In this document: positions 1 through 10,313 of the stretch, one piece after another
How the letters are laid out: each line of letters starts with the position of its first letter
Position numbering within the stretch: the first letter of the stretch is position 1
The notes under the pieces: model-generated
Seen by the model: only the letters and a program-made list of their open reading frames with translations
Databases searched by the model: none
Told to the model about the DNA's origin: nothing
From: Hyphomicrobiaceae bacterium
Lineage (GTDB): Bacteria > Pseudomonadota > Alphaproteobacteria > Rhizobiales > Hyphomicrobiaceae
DNA length: 64,000 bases
Direction of reading: 5' to 3'
Assembly (NCBI GenBank): GCA_023384095.1
Contig: JAHDXT010000004.1
Location: 124,001-188,000, forward strand
Made by a program: the position numbers and the translations under genes

Positions 1-841
1 CGGTGTCGATCCAGAAGACGGTCGCCGCAGCGCCGTTGATGACGCGCAACCGGATTCTCCCACCGCGCTCGACCTGCACCACCTCGGGGTCCGACAGAGT
101 GCGATCGTTGGCGAGATAGGCGTCCCAATTGTAGTCGTTGAGGTCCATGGCCATGGCGCCCATGTGCCCCGCGCCCATCGTGACACCTATCGCCCCGTGA
201 TCCATGCCGCTCATCGGCATTTTGCTCATTGCACCATGGTCCATGCCCGACATTCCGCCCATGCCAATGCTGTGGCTGCCACCATGGCTGACAGCATCGC
301 CATGGCCACGAACGATTTCGGCCATCACCTCTTCCGGCGCCTTGAACGAGAAATCGTGTAGGAACAGCACCACCTCCTGCCGGTCCGCAGACATCTCCTC
401 GGCACTCCGCACGATCAGCGGCGCGGCCAGAAGGCGCATCTCGTGCAGCGGCACATGAGCATGCATCCAGTAAGTGCCTGGCAAGGGCGCGAAGTCGTAG
501 CCGCGGGCCTCACCGGGCGCGAGCAGGGGCATGGGCATGTCGGGCGCGCCATCCTGAGCGTTGGGCGGAATCTGGCCGTGCCAGTGGATTAGTGTGGCGA
601 CGTCGAGATTGTTGGTCAGTTCGACAAGGAAGCGGGCGCCGGTGTCCAGCGTCAGACCCTGGCCAGTTGGCCCGGCAAGGCCGTAGACAGTGGCCGCGCG
701 GCCGTCGATATCCAGTGTGCGGCTGGCAGCCCTCAGCCCTAGGGGGGCAGTGCCTCGAGCTGTCGCCACATGGGGGAGATGGGCGTAAGCTAGCGCCGAG
801 GCGCCAGCGGCGAGAAAGCCACGTCGAGAAATCCTGGTCAT
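1..841 (-). CDS. Multicopper oxidase, N-terminal part (truncated by window edge)
   Basis: Minus-strand translation begins MTRISRRGFLAAGASALAYAHLPHVATA (Tat-like signal), then LIHWHGQIPPNAQDGAP and GTYWMHAHVPLHEMRLLAAPLIV, typical cupredoxin copper-ligand motifs; a Met/His-rich insert follows. Not in the ORF track because it runs off the left edge. Confidence 0.85.
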   Translation of the reverse strand, partial: MTRISRRGFLAAGASALAYAHLPHVATARGTAPLGLRAASRTLDIDGRAATVYGLAGPTGQGLTLDTGARFLVELTNNLDVATLIHWHGQIPPNAQDGAPDMPMPLLAPGEARGYDFAPLPGTYWMHAHVPLHEMRLLAAPLIVRSAEEMSADRQEVVLFLHDFSFKAPEEVMAEIVRGHGDAVSHGGSHSIGMGGMSGMDHGAMSKMPMSGMDHGAIGVTMGAGHMGAMAMDLNDYNWDAYLANDRTLSDPEVVQVERGGRIRLRVINGAAATVFWIDT

Positions 842-912
842 GCTGGTCTCCCGGGACATGTTGTCCCGTCTGGTCACGTCGGAAGCCCCCAAAAAGTGGG
901 AGCCGGTTGCGA

Positions 913-1269
913 TCAGAGGAGACAGAACCTGGGTGGTCGTTCGTTGAGATCAGGAATCTGTCCTGCCACCGGGGTGTCAGATGGGAGTCCGTAGTCGACC
1001 AGGTGGATGGCAGGTCGCCATTCCGTTTGCGTTGCGGCTAGTGCACTGGCGCCAGCCGTGCAGGCAAAGGCACAGAGGGCACTGTCGACCGATCCGCCGC
1101 AGTCATTGCCGCATCCCTCTGTGCCGTCATCCACGCCGGACTCGGCCATGTGGTGCAAGGGCATTGCAGAGCCCATGCTGTCCGCCATGCTCCCCGCATG
1201 CGAAGCCGACATCACCGCGACGACGGTGAACAGGACGACGACCAGCAAGCTGACGAGGTTACGGATCAT
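913..1269 (-). CDS. Small secreted Cys/Met/His-rich protein, CopL-like
   Basis: Signal peptide, Met/His-rich segment, CGNDCGG...CAFAC cluster, C-terminal PPR; lies just upstream of a multicopper oxidase on the same strand. Confidence 0.5.
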   Translation of the reverse strand: MIRNLVSLLVVVLFTVVAVMSASHAGSMADSMGSAMPLHHMAESGVDDGTEGCGNDCGGSVDSALCAFACTAGASALAATQTEWRPAIHLVDYGLPSDTPVAGQIPDLNERPPRFCLL

Positions 1270-1548
1270 GTGGACAGATTATGTCAGCCCAGCCTGGCTG
1301 TCTATATTGCCCTCACGAAAGGATGATGTTGTGCGGCCACCGGCCCCTCCAGCTTGCGCCAGCGCGCCATGCAAAGGCCGTCAGAGATGCACGCCGGACA
1401 GAAGCCGGAGCACGAGCCACATCCGCCCTCAGGTCCAGGCGAAGAAATAGCCGGCGGTCTCGGCCAGAGCTGCGTCGGGTAGGTGGCGAGCGTCGCAAGG
1501 GTCGTCAATCGACGATCTATCTGGCCATGGACGTCATGTACGCAGAAG

Positions 1549-1911
1549 CTATGGTCGTCCCGCCAGAGGCTTCGTCTTAATTTCCTGTCCTCCGTACTGC
1601 GCGGGAATCACGGGCGTCGACCTGATGAGCTTCAGCTGAGAGGCCACCATGGCGCGCAACCGGTCGAGCGGATCCGTCGGGCCGGGCTCGGCGAGCCAGA
1701 TTGGCCTCCGGCTTGCCACGCTTTTTCCTTCATGGAACAGGGGGACCGCGTATTCGCCGGCTGGGAGGTCGGTCAACGCCACCCGCGGGACGGTGGCCGA
1801 CATTGCCGTGAGTGCCGTGCACCCGTCACCTGCTTCTTTGAAATCTGGCCGGCGGACCGGAACTGATTTTGGAGAGCAGTGTTGCCTCGGCGGCAGGCTA
1901 CGCCGCAGCAC
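1549..1911 (-). pseudogene. Chimeric remnant: DUF2141-like segment joined to a TetR-family segment
   Basis: VPRVALTDLPAGEYAVPLFHEGK matches APRAALKDLPSGEYAVSLFHDEK of the DUF2141 protein at 5229-5696; WLAEPGPTDPLDRLRAMVASQLKLIRSTPVIPA matches WLAVERQPAEPVAQLHGIVAAQLRLIQSVPAIPA of the TetR at 16939-17619. Confidence 0.65.
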
Positions 1912-2001
1912 GGAACCGACTGCGCGATAGAAGTGACGGGCGGCTCATGCGGTCAGCCCTCCATCGGGCCGCTAGGCTCGATCCATCGCATCGAGGAAGA
2001 C

Positions 2002-3006
2002 ATGAGGAAGACTTCATGCACATACATTGACCGGCTCGTCATCCTCGTCGCCTTGCTCACCCTGCCGGCGACCGGAGTCGGCCCGATCACCGTGTCCGCC
2101 CAGGAGCGGACACCGACCGAGCAGACGGCTAGCCTGCTCTACCGCCCGCCCGCCGAGGTGCCCGCCGGTCCCCTTGGGGAGCAGGCGTTGCGCGGTCAGT
2201 TGATCGACAGCAAGAAGACTTCCTGCGGCCAACTCGAACTGCTCGCCGGCATCATCGTCAGCACCGGTATCCTGGCCGACGTGCCGCCGACGATTTCTAG
2301 GCTAACGGGGCTGCCGATCGACGAGCTGGAGGCGCGCGAGACGGCGGCCTGCCAGCAGGTCGCGGGGGAGGCTCCGGATGAGGAGAAGACGACGATCGAG
2401 CTCCTCAACGAGGCCAACACCGTGCGGTGGCTGGTCCAGATCCACCTCGGCGCCATGGACTACGTCCTGATGGGCAAACCGACCTACCGCCCGATCGCGG
2501 CCGAGGGCTGCTTCGCTGCCTTCTTCAAGATGCACAATCTCAACGTCCAAGCGATGCGGCAGGGCTACCGGGCCCTGGCCTCTGACCCGACGCTGGACAA
2601 CGGACAAGCGCTGGCCGCCTTCTGGACCGGCGTGCTGCAGCCGCACGCTGCCGCCGAGGACGCGACGATGTGGGATTTGGCGCGTTCCGTCGGCGACCCG
2701 AACCTGACCCGCTCAGTGAATCTGGTGGAGGCCGAGCACGCCACGATCGACGAGGCAATCGCAGCGTACATGAAGACGCTGGCGGCGGTGGAAGCGGGTA
2801 GGGCCGAGCCGAGCGCGCTGATTCCCGTGGCGCAGGACGCGCGCATCCGCACCGAACTACACTTTGGCAAGGAGGAGATCACCGTCGTACGTCCCATGCA
2901 GGAGCGACTCAGCAACGAGGAGTTCCGCCCGGTGATGGAGGCGTTTGATCGGGAGATTGGCGACTGGCTGAAAGAGCGCGGCTGGTCGATGGAGGGATGT
3001 GCCTAG
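2002..3006 (+). CDS. Secreted hemerythrin-like (HHE) protein
   Basis: MRKTSCTYIDRLVILVALLTLP signal-like start; HAAAED, EAEHATID and HFGKEE motifs fit a hemerythrin HHE four-helix bundle. Start chosen at 2002 within the longer ORF. Confidence 0.6.
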   Translation: MRKTSCTYIDRLVILVALLTLPATGVGPITVSAQERTPTEQTASLLYRPPAEVPAGPLGEQALRGQLIDSKKTSCGQLELLAGIIVSTGILADVPPTISRLTGLPIDELEARETAACQQVAGEAPDEEKTTIELLNEANTVRWLVQIHLGAMDYVLMGKPTYRPIAAEGCFAAFFKMHNLNVQAMRQGYRALASDPTLDNGQALAAFWTGVLQPHAAAEDATMWDLARSVGDPNLTRSVNLVEAEHATIDEAIAAYMKTLAAVEAGRAEPSALIPVAQDARIRTELHFGKEEITVVRPMQERLSNEEFRPVMEAFDREIGDWLKERGWSMEGCA

Positions 3007-3204
3007 CAGGAGTGTAGGCGCATCCGCCTCAGGTCCACCTCGACCGAGGCGGCAGAGCGCGGGCCCAATCCTGGATCAGAGTGAGTGGTCACCGATGAGG
3101 CTTTCTAACGAAATCGCGAGAGATTACAATCCTCCTACTGACATGCGCGCTCGGAAGTAAAGAGCATAGTGCGTAGCTCCGATCTAAATCGGAACCGCTC
3201 GCCT

Positions 3205-5082
3205 TTAGCCGTCAGCCAGATACTTCGCAAGGATTGCCCTGGCTGTCGGTAGAACCGCGTCAGCAATAGCGGCTTGCCCCTCGGCGGTGGGATGGAAGGC
3301 GCCACCGAAGGTGCTTGCCTTGAGCAGATCCATCGGCCGATAGTTGCCATTGAGCAGGAACTTGCGCTTGATCTCGGTAGACAGATCGACGTGCGCCGTC
3401 AGAAATGCGTCGTTGGAGGTCCGTATCCATCTTTGCCGAGGCACATAGGCGCGATACTGCGAAGGGGCATAGGGATACCAGGTACTGCCTGTCCAGCGCG
3501 GTAGCATCAGTTGGTCAGAATGGATCTCCCGGCCGCGCTGGAGGCCCGCGCACATGCCACGCCCGGCAAACTGAGGACGATATCCGGACACGAATGTCCA
3601 GCCGTACTTTCGCGCAGTATCACGCATCAAGGTGGTCAGTCTTGCGGCCACCTGCTCGGCTTCCGCGGCGCGGCGACCATCGAGGCGGTATCCGGGGAAG
3701 CCGTCGAGTCCCGCGCTGGCGGTTCCGCTGCATGGCGTGCGGCCGTCCCTCTGGAGCGCAACGACGGGATAGGCGGTGAGAATGATACGATCGGGCTCCG
3801 TCCAGGGCACATGGAGGTGGTTGTGAAGAGCGCGCCGGAGCAGCTTGTATCGAGCCTGAAGCTCCGGAAAGCGTGACAAGGCCTGTCGCGGAGTAAGCAC
3901 TCCGGTGGAAAGCTCGCTGAAACGTCGAAGTGGGGTGTTCTCTTTCAGAATTGCGTAAGCCACGAGCTTGGCAAACCCGATGTCATTTCCGCCGGCGGAG
4001 AGGAGAATGAGATCGATCTTGCGTGCCCGTTCCGGCGGGCAGCGCTGGAGCGTGAGGCCATCGAGGGCCGGCACCGCGCCGCCGGAGGTGAAGCTTGGTC
4101 CGTAGGTGCGCGTCTCGTAGCCCGTTCCGCCGCATTGGGCGACGGCAACCTCGCCAACTTGTGAGCGCGTTGGAGACGCGGGAAACGGCTCAACTCCTTG
4201 CCAGGGAGCCAGGAGGCCGGAAGCGATATCTGCGCCCGAGCACGAGACGCCGAGGAACGTCACGGCACGATGGGGATCCTCCAGCGCAAGCTGAAGTGCG
4301 ACCCGCACCTGGTACGAATACAGTGATCGGTGGCAAGGCTGGCTCAGCCAGAACGCACTCGGGCCGTGAACCTTGCGCCCGGCATAGGCGACCGTTGTCG
4401 TCAGGCGTTCCGGGTAGCCGTCGAGGCGGATTCCGCTGGCGAATGATCCGAAGCTGGCGACCCGATCATCACGCCAACGTACAGGCCGATCGGGATTCCC
4501 CTCGCCCGAGGCATAGGAGTCGCCAAGCCCCACGATGAAGATGTCATTCACGCGAATAGTTGTTGCCGCACGGATCTGTCCATCATTGGACACCGACACG
4601 TCGGCGCCCGTTGGATAGGGGATATCAATTTCGACAGCTGCAGTGCATGCGCGCTCGAGAACTTTCGCCGTCGATTGGGGGCTGCCGCGCATTCGAACAC
4701 GCCACGTGCATGTCACTTCCTTCTGCTGCAGCGCCACAACGCGTGCAATGATCCTGTGCGATCTCGGCTGGATGTAATTCGCCAGGCCGCCACAAGCGCT
4801 CAGGTCCTGACGAACGAGATGCCAGCACGTCCGCATGAACGCCTGCTCTGCCCATCCGTGTGGATATTGCGTGCTGAGCCAACGCTCGGCTGCGAGCACG
4901 GATCGTTCGCCAGTCGTGCTCGAAATTCGCGCAAAGGCTTTGCGGTGAGGCTCCAGTAGTCCGCTGTCGGTGAAGAACCGAAATGGATTCTCAATTCGCC
5001 ATTGGATCGTTGCTCCAGTCGCCGCGAGGGGGTCAGCCGCAATGATGGTCGCTGCCGCGAGCGTTAAAGCGAGAGCTCTCAT
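3205..5082 (-). CDS. SGNH/GDSL-family hydrolase, secreted
   Basis: Signal peptide; GLGDSYASGEGNP block I and LLSAGGNDIGF block III of SGNH hydrolases. Confidence 0.8.
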   Translation of the reverse strand: MRALALTLAAATIIAADPLAATGATIQWRIENPFRFFTDSGLLEPHRKAFARISSTTGERSVLAAERWLSTQYPHGWAEQAFMRTCWHLVRQDLSACGGLANYIQPRSHRIIARVVALQQKEVTCTWRVRMRGSPQSTAKVLERACTAAVEIDIPYPTGADVSVSNDGQIRAATTIRVNDIFIVGLGDSYASGEGNPDRPVRWRDDRVASFGSFASGIRLDGYPERLTTTVAYAGRKVHGPSAFWLSQPCHRSLYSYQVRVALQLALEDPHRAVTFLGVSCSGADIASGLLAPWQGVEPFPASPTRSQVGEVAVAQCGGTGYETRTYGPSFTSGGAVPALDGLTLQRCPPERARKIDLILLSAGGNDIGFAKLVAYAILKENTPLRRFSELSTGVLTPRQALSRFPELQARYKLLRRALHNHLHVPWTEPDRIILTAYPVVALQRDGRTPCSGTASAGLDGFPGYRLDGRRAAEAEQVAARLTTLMRDTARKYGWTFVSGYRPQFAGRGMCAGLQRGREIHSDQLMLPRWTGSTWYPYAPSQYRAYVPRQRWIRTSNDAFLTAHVDLSTEIKRKFLLNGNYRPMDLLKASTFGGAFHPTAEGQAAIADAVLPTARAILAKYLADG

Positions 5083-5228
5083 TGTTCTCGTCCAATCTCC
5101 GTGAGTCTTCGTGGCTGGTATTTTGCGCCTCGGCCGCTTGAAGGTATCGGCGCGAGGCGCTGAGCGCGCTGAAACGTCATCCGCCGGATCGTGGGCCTGG
5201 CCGCCTTACTGGGGGCCGCCCAGTCTTT

Positions 5229-5696
5229 TCAAAACAGATACTTGACCGTGATGTCGAGCGCCCCCGTAGCGGGAACGACGACCCGGGTCTTTTCGAACGT
5301 GGGCGGGCTTGTCGGCCCGAACCGCGGATTATTGGCGAGCCCGATACCCGAGGTGGGCAAGCCCAGGAAATTCGTCTCCACCTTGCCGCGCTTCTTTTCG
5401 TCATGGAACAGGGAGACCGCGTACTCGCCAGAGGGGAGGTCTTTCAGCGCCGCGCGGGGAGCAGTGGCTGGCACAGTCAGCTTCTTGAATGGCCGCCCCG
5501 TCCCACAGTTTGGGAAACCCTTGTCCTGCACGCGCCATATGCAAATGACGACGTTGCCGTTGCTGTTCCGAAGGCCGCTGACGGTAATGTCGAGCGCCTG
5601 AGCGGGTGCCGTTCCAGCCGTAAGGACAGAAGCAGCGCCTACCATAAGGCCCATCACAAGGCCGACCGCGGGCGTCTGCCGAAAACGACTCTTCAT
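5229..5696 (-). CDS. DUF2141 domain secreted protein
   Basis: Signal peptide; NGNVVICIW...GFPNC...LPSGEYAVSLFHDEKKRGKVETNFLGLPTSGIGLANNP is characteristic of DUF2141. Confidence 0.8.
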   Translation of the reverse strand: MKSRFRQTPAVGLVMGLMVGAASVLTAGTAPAQALDITVSGLRNSNGNVVICIWRVQDKGFPNCGTGRPFKKLTVPATAPRAALKDLPSGEYAVSLFHDEKKRGKVETNFLGLPTSGIGLANNPRFGPTSPPTFEKTRVVVPATGALDITVKYLF

Positions 5697-5814
5697 CGTA
5701 CGACTCCAATCGGAATGGAAGATTTGCGATTGATCCTGGCGGCCTTGTCGATCTGTAGCGCTATGGCCGCCTGTTGCTCGTGATCAGTGTTTATCCTTAT
5801 GACCGTTCATCTCG

Positions 5815-8800
5815 TCATGGTTGGACCTCTTCTGCGTATGCTTTGCTCCAGACTTGCGGATTGAGACGATCGCTCCGGCGCGTGACCCCGAAGTCGTCGA
5901 GGATGGCATAGAGGCTCGGCACAGCCACCAGCACGAGGACGGTGGAGGCCAGAAGGCCGAACCCGACAGAGATCACCAGCGGCTTCAGGACCTGGGCCTG
6001 CGTGCTCGTCTCAGCGAGCAGCGGTAGTATGCCGGCGATCGTGGTCGACGCTGAAACGAAAATGGCACGGAAGCGGTCGCGGCTCGCCTGTCCGGCGGCG
6101 GTGGCGATGTCGAGGCCGGCGGCCGTATGAGACTTGATGAACTGGACCATCAGAATCGAGTTGTTGACGACGATCCCGGCCAGTGAGGCAGCTCCGACGA
6201 GGGACGGCATCGAGATGGCGTAGCCCATCAGCACATGACCCCAGAGCGCGCCGAGAAAGGCGAGCGGGATTGCCGTCATGACCACCAGCGGCTCGATGTA
6301 GCTGCGGAACTGGAACGACAGGACGACGAAGATGCCGATCACACCGATCAGGAACCCGCGGCGGATCGAGGCCGCGGTCTGCTCCGATCTTGCAGCCTGC
6401 CCCCTTATCTCAAAGCCAACTTCGGGATAGCGCCGGGCCAGCTCGGGAAGCACGGTAGCTTCGACGTGACTGACGATTGCCTGGGCGTTACCCTTCCTGC
6501 CGTCGACATTGGCCTCGACGGTAACAGTTCGTTCCCCATCGATGCGGGTGATCTTCGCCCAGCCCCGCCCGCGCTCAATGTTGGCTATGGTGCCCAAGGG
6601 CACCTGGCGGCCATCCGCCAGCATGATCGTGAAGTCTGCGACGTCGCCGAGATCGTCCCTGTCCTGCACGGCGTGGCGAACCTGGACTTCATAGGATTCG
6701 GCACCGATCTGCAGGTTGGCCGCAATGCTCCCCAGAAAAGCCGAGCGCAATTGACCCGCCACCTCCTCAGCGGTGAGCCCGAGCGTATGGGCTCCATCGG
6801 CAAGGGAAAGGCGCACCTCGGGTTTTCCCGGCCGCAGGTCATGAAGGACGTTGTAAGCGCCGGTGTAGGTCTCGAGTGAACGCGCGAGGTCGTGCGCCGC
6901 GCGCTCGGCCACGTCGAGATCACCGCTCGTGATCCTGATCTCGATCGGAATCCCCTGTGGGCCGAGCCCCGGCTCCTGGATAATGAGCGAGATCAGGCCC
7001 GGGACCTCACCGATCTCCGCACGCCAACGCTCCACCACCTCGTCGAGGGTCGCCATGCGCTTTTCAGCGCTGAGCAGGTCCACCGTCACAGTCGCGACAT
7101 GCGGCCCGGCCTCTCCCGCCGTGGCATTCTCGTTGAAGCGCACCTGCACGGCTTTGACGAGCGGCTCGCCTGCCGGCTGACGGGGTGCAAAGGCCCCGTC
7201 GACCCGCTGAATGGCCGACGTCACCTGGGCCACGACACTCTCCGTAGCTCCCAGCGGTGTGCCTTGCGGCATTAGAATGCGGGCCTCCAGGACATCGCCA
7301 TCGATCTCCGGCATCGCTTCGCGTCCGATGTAGCCGCCGCCGACGTAGCCGGCGGATGCCAACAAGGCGATGAGGAAGACACCGGCAACACCATACCGGT
7401 GGCGGATGGCCAGATCCGCCGCAGTGCCCACGACCGAATCGCGAACCCAGGCGAAGCCCCTGTCGAAGCGATGGCGCAACCGCGAGGGCGTCGCCACCCT
7501 CGAGTGTTCCACCGGGTGCCGCAGGTGGTGAGGGAGAATCCAAAATGCCTCGGTGAGGCTGGCAGCCAGGGCGGCAATCAGCACGACCGGAAGCACCTCG
7601 AGGACGGCGCCCAGCTCACCGGAGAGGAAGGACAGCGGGGCGAAGACCGCAACGGTGGTCAGGAACGAGGAGAGCACACCGGGCAGAACTCTGCGGGTCC
7701 CTGCTACGGCAGCCTCGAGACTCGAGCCGGTTCTGCGCGCCTCCTCGGCAATGCTGTCTGCGATGACGATGGAATCGTCCATCACGATGCCGATCGCCAT
7801 CAGCAGGGCCACCAGGGTCATCATGTTGATGGTCAGGCCGAGCAGCGCCATGGCCGCAAACGCGCCGAGAAAGGCAACCGGCAGCCCCATGGCGGCCCAC
7901 ACGGCGATCCTGGGCCGGAAGAAAAGGCTCATTACCAGAATGACCAGCGCGAGACCCACGAACCCATTCTCGACCAGCATCTGCAGGCGATCGCGCACGA
8001 TCGACGTCATATCCTGTGCGATGACGAGCGTGACGGTCTCGGGGAGCTGCGCCTTTTCCGTCTCGATCAAACTCTTGATGAGTTCGAGCACCACGAGCGC
8101 ATCCTGGGCACGGGCTTTGTGAACCTCCAGCACGGCAGCCCGCTGACCATTGAATGTGATCTTGTCCTCAGTTTTTTCGAAACCATCCCGGATCGTCGCG
8201 ATCTGGCCGAGCCGCAGCTCGCCACCGGTCTCGCCGGCCAAAACGACGAGGCCGGACAGCGCGCCAACCGATCGGCGCTCGTCCGTAAAGCGGATGAGAA
8301 TATCCTGCTCTCGGGTCTCGACGGTGCCGGCGGGCAGGTCGACGCTCTGTTGCGCGACCAGCCTCGTGAGCTGGCTCGCCGTCAGCCCATACTGGCGCAG
8401 AACATCCTTCGATGCCTCGATCTGAAACTGACGTTGGGAAAACCCCTTCAGATCGACGCGTGAGACGCCCGGCAGGGCCAGCATGCGGTCCTGGAGATCT
8501 TTCGCGTAGGCCTTGAGATCTCCGGCAGACATCGGGCCAGCGATCGCCACGGCGGCGACGAGGTCGGTTCGATGGAGCTCGCGAACGACTGGCGTCTCGG
8601 CGTTGGGCGGCAGATCGTCGATCGCGGCGACCTCGGTCTGAATATCATCGAGAAACCGGCTGACGTTGCCGCCCGCCCGCATTTCCGCGATCGCACTCGC
8701 ACGGTTGTCCTGGGCGACACAGGTGAGCTCCGCGAGATTCTCGATGCCCTTGAGTACTTCGATCAGCCGGCGGCAGACAGCATCCTCGACATCCGCTGCC

Positions 8801-8958
8801 GTCGCGCCGCGATACGCGACCTCCACCTCGACCTGTTTGGCCTGGTAGTCTGGAAACGTCTCCCGCTTGAGCGTCGGGGCAGCGAAAAGGCCGGCCGCAA
8901 CGATGAGGAGAAAGAGGAGATTGGCCGCGGTCGGATGCGCAGCGAACCAGCGGATCAT
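5815..8958 (-). CDS. RND efflux transporter permease (AcrB-like)
   Basis: 1047 aa; MIRWFAAHPTAANLLFLLIVAAGLFAAPTLKRETFPDY start, duplicated RND TM architecture, GIVMDDSIVIADSI and GIVVNNSILMVQF TM4/TM10-type motifs. Confidence 0.92.
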   Translation of the reverse strand: MIRWFAAHPTAANLLFLLIVAAGLFAAPTLKRETFPDYQAKQVEVEVAYRGATAADVEDAVCRRLIEVLKGIENLAELTCVAQDNRASAIAEMRAGGNVSRFLDDIQTEVAAIDDLPPNAETPVVRELHRTDLVAAVAIAGPMSAGDLKAYAKDLQDRMLALPGVSRVDLKGFSQRQFQIEASKDVLRQYGLTASQLTRLVAQQSVDLPAGTVETREQDILIRFTDERRSVGALSGLVVLAGETGGELRLGQIATIRDGFEKTEDKITFNGQRAAVLEVHKARAQDALVVLELIKSLIETEKAQLPETVTLVIAQDMTSIVRDRLQMLVENGFVGLALVILVMSLFFRPRIAVWAAMGLPVAFLGAFAAMALLGLTINMMTLVALLMAIGIVMDDSIVIADSIAEEARRTGSSLEAAVAGTRRVLPGVLSSFLTTVAVFAPLSFLSGELGAVLEVLPVVLIAALAASLTEAFWILPHHLRHPVEHSRVATPSRLRHRFDRGFAWVRDSVVGTAADLAIRHRYGVAGVFLIALLASAGYVGGGYIGREAMPEIDGDVLEARILMPQGTPLGATESVVAQVTSAIQRVDGAFAPRQPAGEPLVKAVQVRFNENATAGEAGPHVATVTVDLLSAEKRMATLDEVVERWRAEIGEVPGLISLIIQEPGLGPQGIPIEIRITSGDLDVAERAAHDLARSLETYTGAYNVLHDLRPGKPEVRLSLADGAHTLGLTAEEVAGQLRSAFLGSIAANLQIGAESYEVQVRHAVQDRDDLGDVADFTIMLADGRQVPLGTIANIERGRGWAKITRIDGERTVTVEANVDGRKGNAQAIVSHVEATVLPELARRYPEVGFEIRGQAARSEQTAASIRRGFLIGVIGIFVVLSFQFRSYIEPLVVMTAIPLAFLGALWGHVLMGYAISMPSLVGAASLAGIVVNNSILMVQFIKSHTAAGLDIATAAGQASRDRFRAIFVSASTTIAGILPLLAETSTQAQVLKPLVISVGFGLLASTVLVLVAVPSLYAILDDFGVTRRSDRLNPQVWSKAYAEEVQP

Positions 8959-10313
8959 GGCTGTGCTCCCGCGAGTGAAGCGGCGAGACGCCCGGCACTT
9001 TCGAGGTCCCGCCTGGGCGCCAAAGCCATGCCTTCGATCGCCGGCACGAGATCGTCGATAACGACGATGTCTCCGGGCTCGAGACCACTACCGATGATCG
9101 CCACGCCATTCTGGCGGAACGCGACCTCGACCGGGCGCAGCTGAAGCCGATTTCCGCCGCCGGCGATCGGGACCATACCGTCACGGACAACCGAGTCGGG
9201 CACTGCAAAGTGAGGCGGGCCCGGCTGCCCGACAAGCTCGACCTCTACGTACATGTCCTTCAGCAGCGCAATCTGCTCCGGTGATTGCAGCTTCTGGTAT
9301 GGCTCATCGACGACGAGTACGGCCTGAACCGTTCGCGTGCGCGGATCGAGTCCGGCCTCAACCCGTGCGAGCCGTGCCTCCCAAACGACGTCGACACCGG
9401 CGGTCAGCCAGGCCGTGGCATCGATTTTGGAAAAATCGACGTGGCTGAGGGCGTTGACGTTGCGTTTGGCCGCGATCTCCCGAACCGATCCCACCACACG
9501 ATGCATCGCATCGAGCGGTATTTGCGCCCGGATTTCTGCAGCCGCGATTCCGTCCGCCGTAAACAGGATCTGCCCCGTGCTGACGAACTGGTGGCGCTCG
9601 ACCTTCACCTCTCCAATGCGGAGGTCGAACGGCGTGGTGATGAGGGTGTCCGCAAGATCGCGCTCGGCGCGGCCGAGACGCGCTTGAATGCGCTCGGCCT
9701 CGGCTTCCAGGCGGCTTCTGCGGCTCGGTGCCAGACGGAGCTGATTGTCGAGCTCCTGGACGGCGCGCCGCTGCTGCAAAGTGGCCCGCTCCTGCTCATC
9801 CAGCCGCGCTGGCGAGCTCGTGCCGCTGCGAGCGAGAGACCTTATGCGCTCCACCTCCCGTTCCGCGAAGCTGAGCCGATCCCGCTCGATCGCTGCCAGC
9901 TTCTCGGTATTCTCGATTTCAGCATCGAGCTGCCTCAGCTCGGCCTGCGTAGCGGCGAGGTCGGCCTTGGCTTCGGCGGTCGCAAGCTTGTATTCCGTCG
10001 GATCGATCTCGAGAACGCGCGTGCCGGCCGGAATGTTGTTACCGCTCGCGAGCTGAGGATGGCGGTAGACGATGCTGCCCCGCACTTTGGCGATGGCCTG
10101 CCAGGTCTCGCTCGGCCGGACGATGCCGAAGCCGCGCGCCCTCGGCCGAACAGAAAACTGCTGTACTTCGATGACACCCACGGCCCGTGCCGATGCTGCC
10201 TGCGCGTGCCGAGGCGGCTCCTCAGCACCGGAAATGAGCCACGCCGCAACGCCTGCGCCGATTACGAGCGCGGGGAGAAGAAGAAGGGCGCGAAACCGCG
10301 GCCGCGTTTTCAC
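8955..10313 (-). CDS. RND periplasmic adaptor (HlyD/MFP family)
   Basis: Single N-terminal TM, lipoyl/coiled-coil organisation, overlaps the downstream RND gene by 4 bp; GTG start. Confidence 0.88.
   Translation of the reverse strand: MKTRPRFRALLLLPALVIGAGVAAWLISGAEEPPRHAQAASARAVGVIEVQQFSVRPRARGFGIVRPSETWQAIAKVRGSIVYRHPQLASGNNIPAGTRVLEIDPTEYKLATAEAKADLAATQAELRQLDAEIENTEKLAAIERDRLSFAEREVERIRSLARSGTSSPARLDEQERATLQQRRAVQELDNQLRLAPSRRSRLEAEAERIQARLGRAERDLADTLITTPFDLRIGEVKVERHQFVSTGQILFTADGIAAAEIRAQIPLDAMHRVVGSVREIAAKRNVNALSHVDFSKIDATAWLTAGVDVVWEARLARVEAGLDPRTRTVQAVLVVDEPYQKLQSPEQIALLKDMYVEVELVGQPGPPHFAVPDSVVRDGMVPIAGGGNRLQLRPVEVAFRQNGVAIIGSGLEPGDIVVIDDLVPAIEGMALAPRRDLESAGRLAASLAGAQP

Noticed and set aside
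1302-1508. 68-aa minus ORF with GCGSCSGFCPAC motif as a possible metal-binding peptide
   Set aside because: Cys cluster is suggestive but no recognisable family, and other frames overlap equally; insufficient support to call a gene.
7399-8463. 354-aa plus ORF antisense to the RND permease
   Set aside because: No domain-like segments; antisense frame in a high-GC gene.
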